A stretch of 64,000 nt of DNA from Hydractinia symbiolongicarpus. Taxonomy: Eukaryota > Cnidaria > Hydrozoa > Anthoathecata > Hydractiniidae. The notes beneath the pieces were generated by a model that saw nothing but the letters and a program-made list of their open reading frames with translations, made no database searches and had not been told where the DNA came from. The stretch covers positions 30,291,828 to 30,355,827 of the forward strand of contig NC_079876.1 of NCBI RefSeq assembly GCF_029227915.1. Reading direction: 5' to 3'. Positions 61,696 to 64,000 of this stretch are shown here, in pieces (the stretch's first letter is position 1; each line of letters begins with the position of its first letter). A program made the position numbers and the translations under genes.

Positions 61696-62078
61696 CTATG
61701 AACATGTGCACTGGCAAGGATTTGACCCGATCCTAACTATGCATGAGTTACATAAATTCTCCACAATATAATAATCGGAAGAAGCAGTAGAGTCAAACTT
61801 GGACTCGTCAGTAACAATCGTATTAAACATCTCACATTCTACACTTTTTATCTCGTTATCAACAACTTCGTTGTATGAAACACAGTTTCTTTCGTATAAA
61901 CAAACAGCAAAGCATGTTTCTGTAAAACTCAATGTTTTTGTTGCGCTTGTAGTTTCGCTCAATTTATGACCTTTCTTAGCTTCACGAATATTTCGTCTTC
62001 CAATCCGTTTCGGCATGGTGAATGCGCTGATAGAATCCACATCAACAATGTGAGTGTCGCAAACTTAAGTAGAAACAT
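61696..62078 (-). pseudogene. Secreted PAN/apple-domain protein with a frameshift
   Basis: The ATG at 62078 starts a clear signal peptide (MFLLKFATLTLLMWILSA) that continues CRNGLEDEIFVKL before stopping. From about 61975 another frame takes over and encodes a PAN/apple-like domain. It has GHKLSETTSATKTLSFTETC, then CLYERNCVSYNEV, then CEMF and DYYIVENLC, the usual six-cysteine layout of a small PAN module, and stops at 61696. The change of frame lies in the AAG-AAA-GG tract at 61968-61980. PAN modules bind proteins or glycans outside the cell (family knowledge). Either one base is lost or gained here in the genome (pseudogene) or the assembly has an error in a homopolymer. Confidence 0.6.
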
Positions 62079-62700
62079 GTCTGTCTTTTTAAAAATAATG
62101 AAAATATAAACACGGTTATATGTTAATAACAAAAACTATGAAATGTTTTTCGTTTTTTTTCTTCTTATGGTTTTACTTAAAAACATAAATTATTCAACAA
62201 AAGGATGTGAAACTTAATTCATATTTCCCATAAATTAGTAGCTCAATGCTGAAAGATGTATAAATGTGTTATTGTATATACCAATGGTGTTACGAGCCTC
62301 TTGCAACTTGAAAATATTATTCTTTTTACACAAAATTCTAAGAAGGAAGGTCATATACTGCTTACTCTAAAATAAACTGCTGAGTAACGAGTTTTCTGAA
62401 GCCCTAAAAATTATTCGCATTCACAAGATAAGCATAAAATTATGTATTGTATTTGATTCCGATTGTCAATACTAAAACCTAGAATATTTTTTTATTTCAT
62501 GGAATAAGTTTCGTGCCGAATCAATTTACGTACTGGATAGCTTCTGGACCGCTTCTGGATATATAGAAAATTACCATATATGAATTTCGCTTTATATAGT
62601 GGCTACTCGAGTATAGGAAATTTTGAAATTTTGCATCTCTAGATTAAAAATCACGATGAATGTTTCGATATTTCTGTAATTTAGAAAAGCTGCAGTTTTT
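62079..62700. other. Intergenic, nothing recognised
   Basis: AT-rich sequence upstream of the PAN-domain frame, where its promoter would lie. Confidence 0.35.
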
Positions 62701-62701
62701 C

Positions 62702-62808
62702 AACCTCGTTCCCAGGGCATTTTGCTTTTTTGATATGTTGATAGTGGCCACTCCGTAATAACGGCTCAGGGGTCACAAGACCCTGGGGACGAGGTTGGCA
62801 GTTTTTAA
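62702..62808. mobile_element. MITE-like element with CAACCTCGT ends, about 105 bp
   Basis: Left end CAACCTCGTTCCCAGGGC, right end (inverted) CAACCTCGTCCCCAGGG. Non-coding. Single-end fragments of the same motif occur near 40070 and 48590, and the element at 7.7-8.1 kb has related ends. Confidence 0.7.
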
Positions 62809-63254
62809 TTGGCATCAAAATTAAGATAAAGAATTCCAGCAGAAACCAAAAAATAGAAAGAGATACGTATTTACATTACACGACTACAGTAATATAAAGC
62901 AGGAAGCCCGATGGCTTGAAGATTTCCGCCATCAGCAGAGATAATAAGTATGGCATTAAAATATGTCATATAGTGTGAGAATATTCTCAGAGAACAAAAA
63001 CGCGATGCATGTTATTTGCAACTAAAGTTTAACAAGTTTAAAAACAAAGAAAAAAACAAAATACGCCCAGCGTAAATATCTTTTGTTCTAAGGACGAAAC
63101 AAAGTATATAAGAACATAAGTATTGTATTTTAAAAATATATATTTTATTAAAAAAATTATTACAAATGATATTACAACAACATAAGTATTAAAGATATTA
63201 TTTCGGTTTGTCTGTTCAGTATTCATATTACTGTGGAAAGTTTACCATTTCTTG

Positions 63255-63330
63255 AACATGATAGTTTAGTAGGCGACGTTTCGGGAGATCCTTCCCCCAT
63301 CATCGGGCGCATGATAAGATTATTCTAAGG
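63255..63330 (+). repeat. GACGTTTCGG-type repeat end
   Basis: GGCGACGTTTCGGGAGATCC followed by TTCCCCCATCATCGGGCGC. Motifs of this form end many dispersed retroelements in invertebrates, Penelope-like ones among them; no coding part is near. Confidence 0.35.
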
Positions 63331-63411
63331 CTTTGTGAAGCTTGACTACAAATTTTTTAATAAAAATATTAGGTGCTACACTCTGAAACAATATCATCAA
63401 ATTTAGGTAAC

Positions 63412-63545
63412 ACCGTAAATTACAGAATAACCACCCCCTGCTGAATAAGCACTACTACTTAATTAACTGCCCTGCCAATTAATCGCCCCCTCTAATGGGC
63501 GAAATTAAGTAAGCTCCCTCCCTAGGTGCTTATTCGTCATTTACG
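63412..63545. mobile_element. MITE-like element with ACCGTAAAT ends, about 134 bp
   Basis: Left ACCGTAAATTACAGAATAA and right, inverted, ACCGTAAATGACGAATAAG. Internal CCCC/GGGC tracts can also pair. Non-coding. Confidence 0.65.
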
Positions 63546-63690
63546 GTAAATTAAGAACATCTCAAGAATATTTATAGGCTGCATTTCAAACGTTAAAAAC
63601 ATTGAAAGGGCTTTCTTCCATATTCATGTTCTTATAAAAAAAGAATGTCTATATATAAATAAAAAAATAAAATATTTTACATATAGTATT

Positions 63691-63691
63691 C

Positions 63692-63722
<31 letters not shown>

Positions 63723-63726
63723 TCTC
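63691..63726. repeat. (ATC)n microsatellite
   Basis: Eleven uninterrupted ATC units. Confidence 0.95.
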
Positions 63727-63950
63727 GGCTAGATATTTGTAGATAACCACCTAGGTAGCAACATGGGTTGACACATTTTCCGTGGTAAGCCCTTCTAGTT
63801 CTAACAACTGGGTGGCAGGCAGAAAGATGAGGGAGTTGCTGAAGAAAGTTCTTTTTCCGCCCATATCTTTCTACAGAAACATTGTTGAGGCTTTCATCAT
63901 CATTCTCGGCTTAACGTCCGTTTTCCATGCTAGCATGGGTTGGACGGGGT
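63725..63950 (+). repeat. Dispersed repeat with TTTTCCATGCTAGCATGGGT core
   Basis: The right part holds TAACGTCCG, then TTTTCCATGCTAGCATGGGT and TGGACGG, preceded by CATCATCATTCTCGGC. A degenerate copy of the same order (CATCATTCTCGGC, then GCAACATGGGTTGAC) lies just left, after the ATC run. The core is palindromic (CATGCTAGCATG). Confidence 0.6.
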
Positions 63951-64000
63951 ATATTAATGACCCTCTTCCAATCTGATGTAGACTGTGTTAGATCTAAACT

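Overview
The window is AT-rich animal DNA with intron-split genes and many degraded dispersed repeats. The gene set and the repeat style point to a cnidarian, most likely a hydrozoan; that is an inference, not something a single marker proves. The gene set is metazoan LSM4, FIRRM and a PA14-bearing beta-1,4-GalNAc transferase, plus single-exon rhodopsin-like receptors and a DIRS-type tyrosine-recombinase retroelement. Gene models were built by eye from splice sites, frame and family resemblance. In each multi-exon model below every junction phase agrees and every exon length closes.

Layout. 0-4.2 kb: minisatellite, a MITE-like inverted repeat, and two tRNA-derived SINE copies lying tail to tail. 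4.3-7.0 kb (+): LSM4, a U6 snRNA-binding Sm-like protein. 7.7-8.1 kb: inverted-repeat element. 8.12-15.13 kb: a nearly perfect tandem duplication of a 3.6-kb unit; the second copy lacks 236 bp. 15.3-16.5 kb (+): a small two-exon gene for a 161-residue, probably beta-rich protein of unassigned family, with a weak resemblance to pore-forming or lectin-like folds. 18.85-36.67 kb (-): a 24-exon gene for the FIRRM (C1orf112) homolog, about 815 residues. 37.7-39.9 kb: two compact rhodopsin-like GPCR genes, head to head, with a shared signature in intracellular loop 3. 40.8-47.9 kb (-): a seven-exon PA14-domain beta-1,4-N-acetylgalactosaminyltransferase (B4GALNT3/4-like), with a 67-68-bp minisatellite in intron 2. 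49.7-53.9 kb: a broken DIRS-like retroelement (-) with 91-bp inverted terminal repeats, next to a 443-bp foldback element sharing its terminal core. 57.7-59.6 kb: an old, strongly diverged tandem array interrupted by a SINE. 61.7-62.1 kb (-): a signal-peptide plus PAN/apple-domain reading frame broken by a frameshift. 60-64 kb: several small inverted-repeat elements and simple repeats.

The genes are not an operon and do not form one pathway. LSM4 acts in RNA processing, FIRRM in homologous recombination and mitosis with FIGNL1, the glycosyltransferase in the Golgi, and the receptors at the cell surface. No new defence, CRISPR-like or biosynthetic system is visible. The points most worth following are the recent tandem duplication, the unassigned small protein beside it, the receptor pair, the DIRS element with its foldback relative, and the hidden tandem array.
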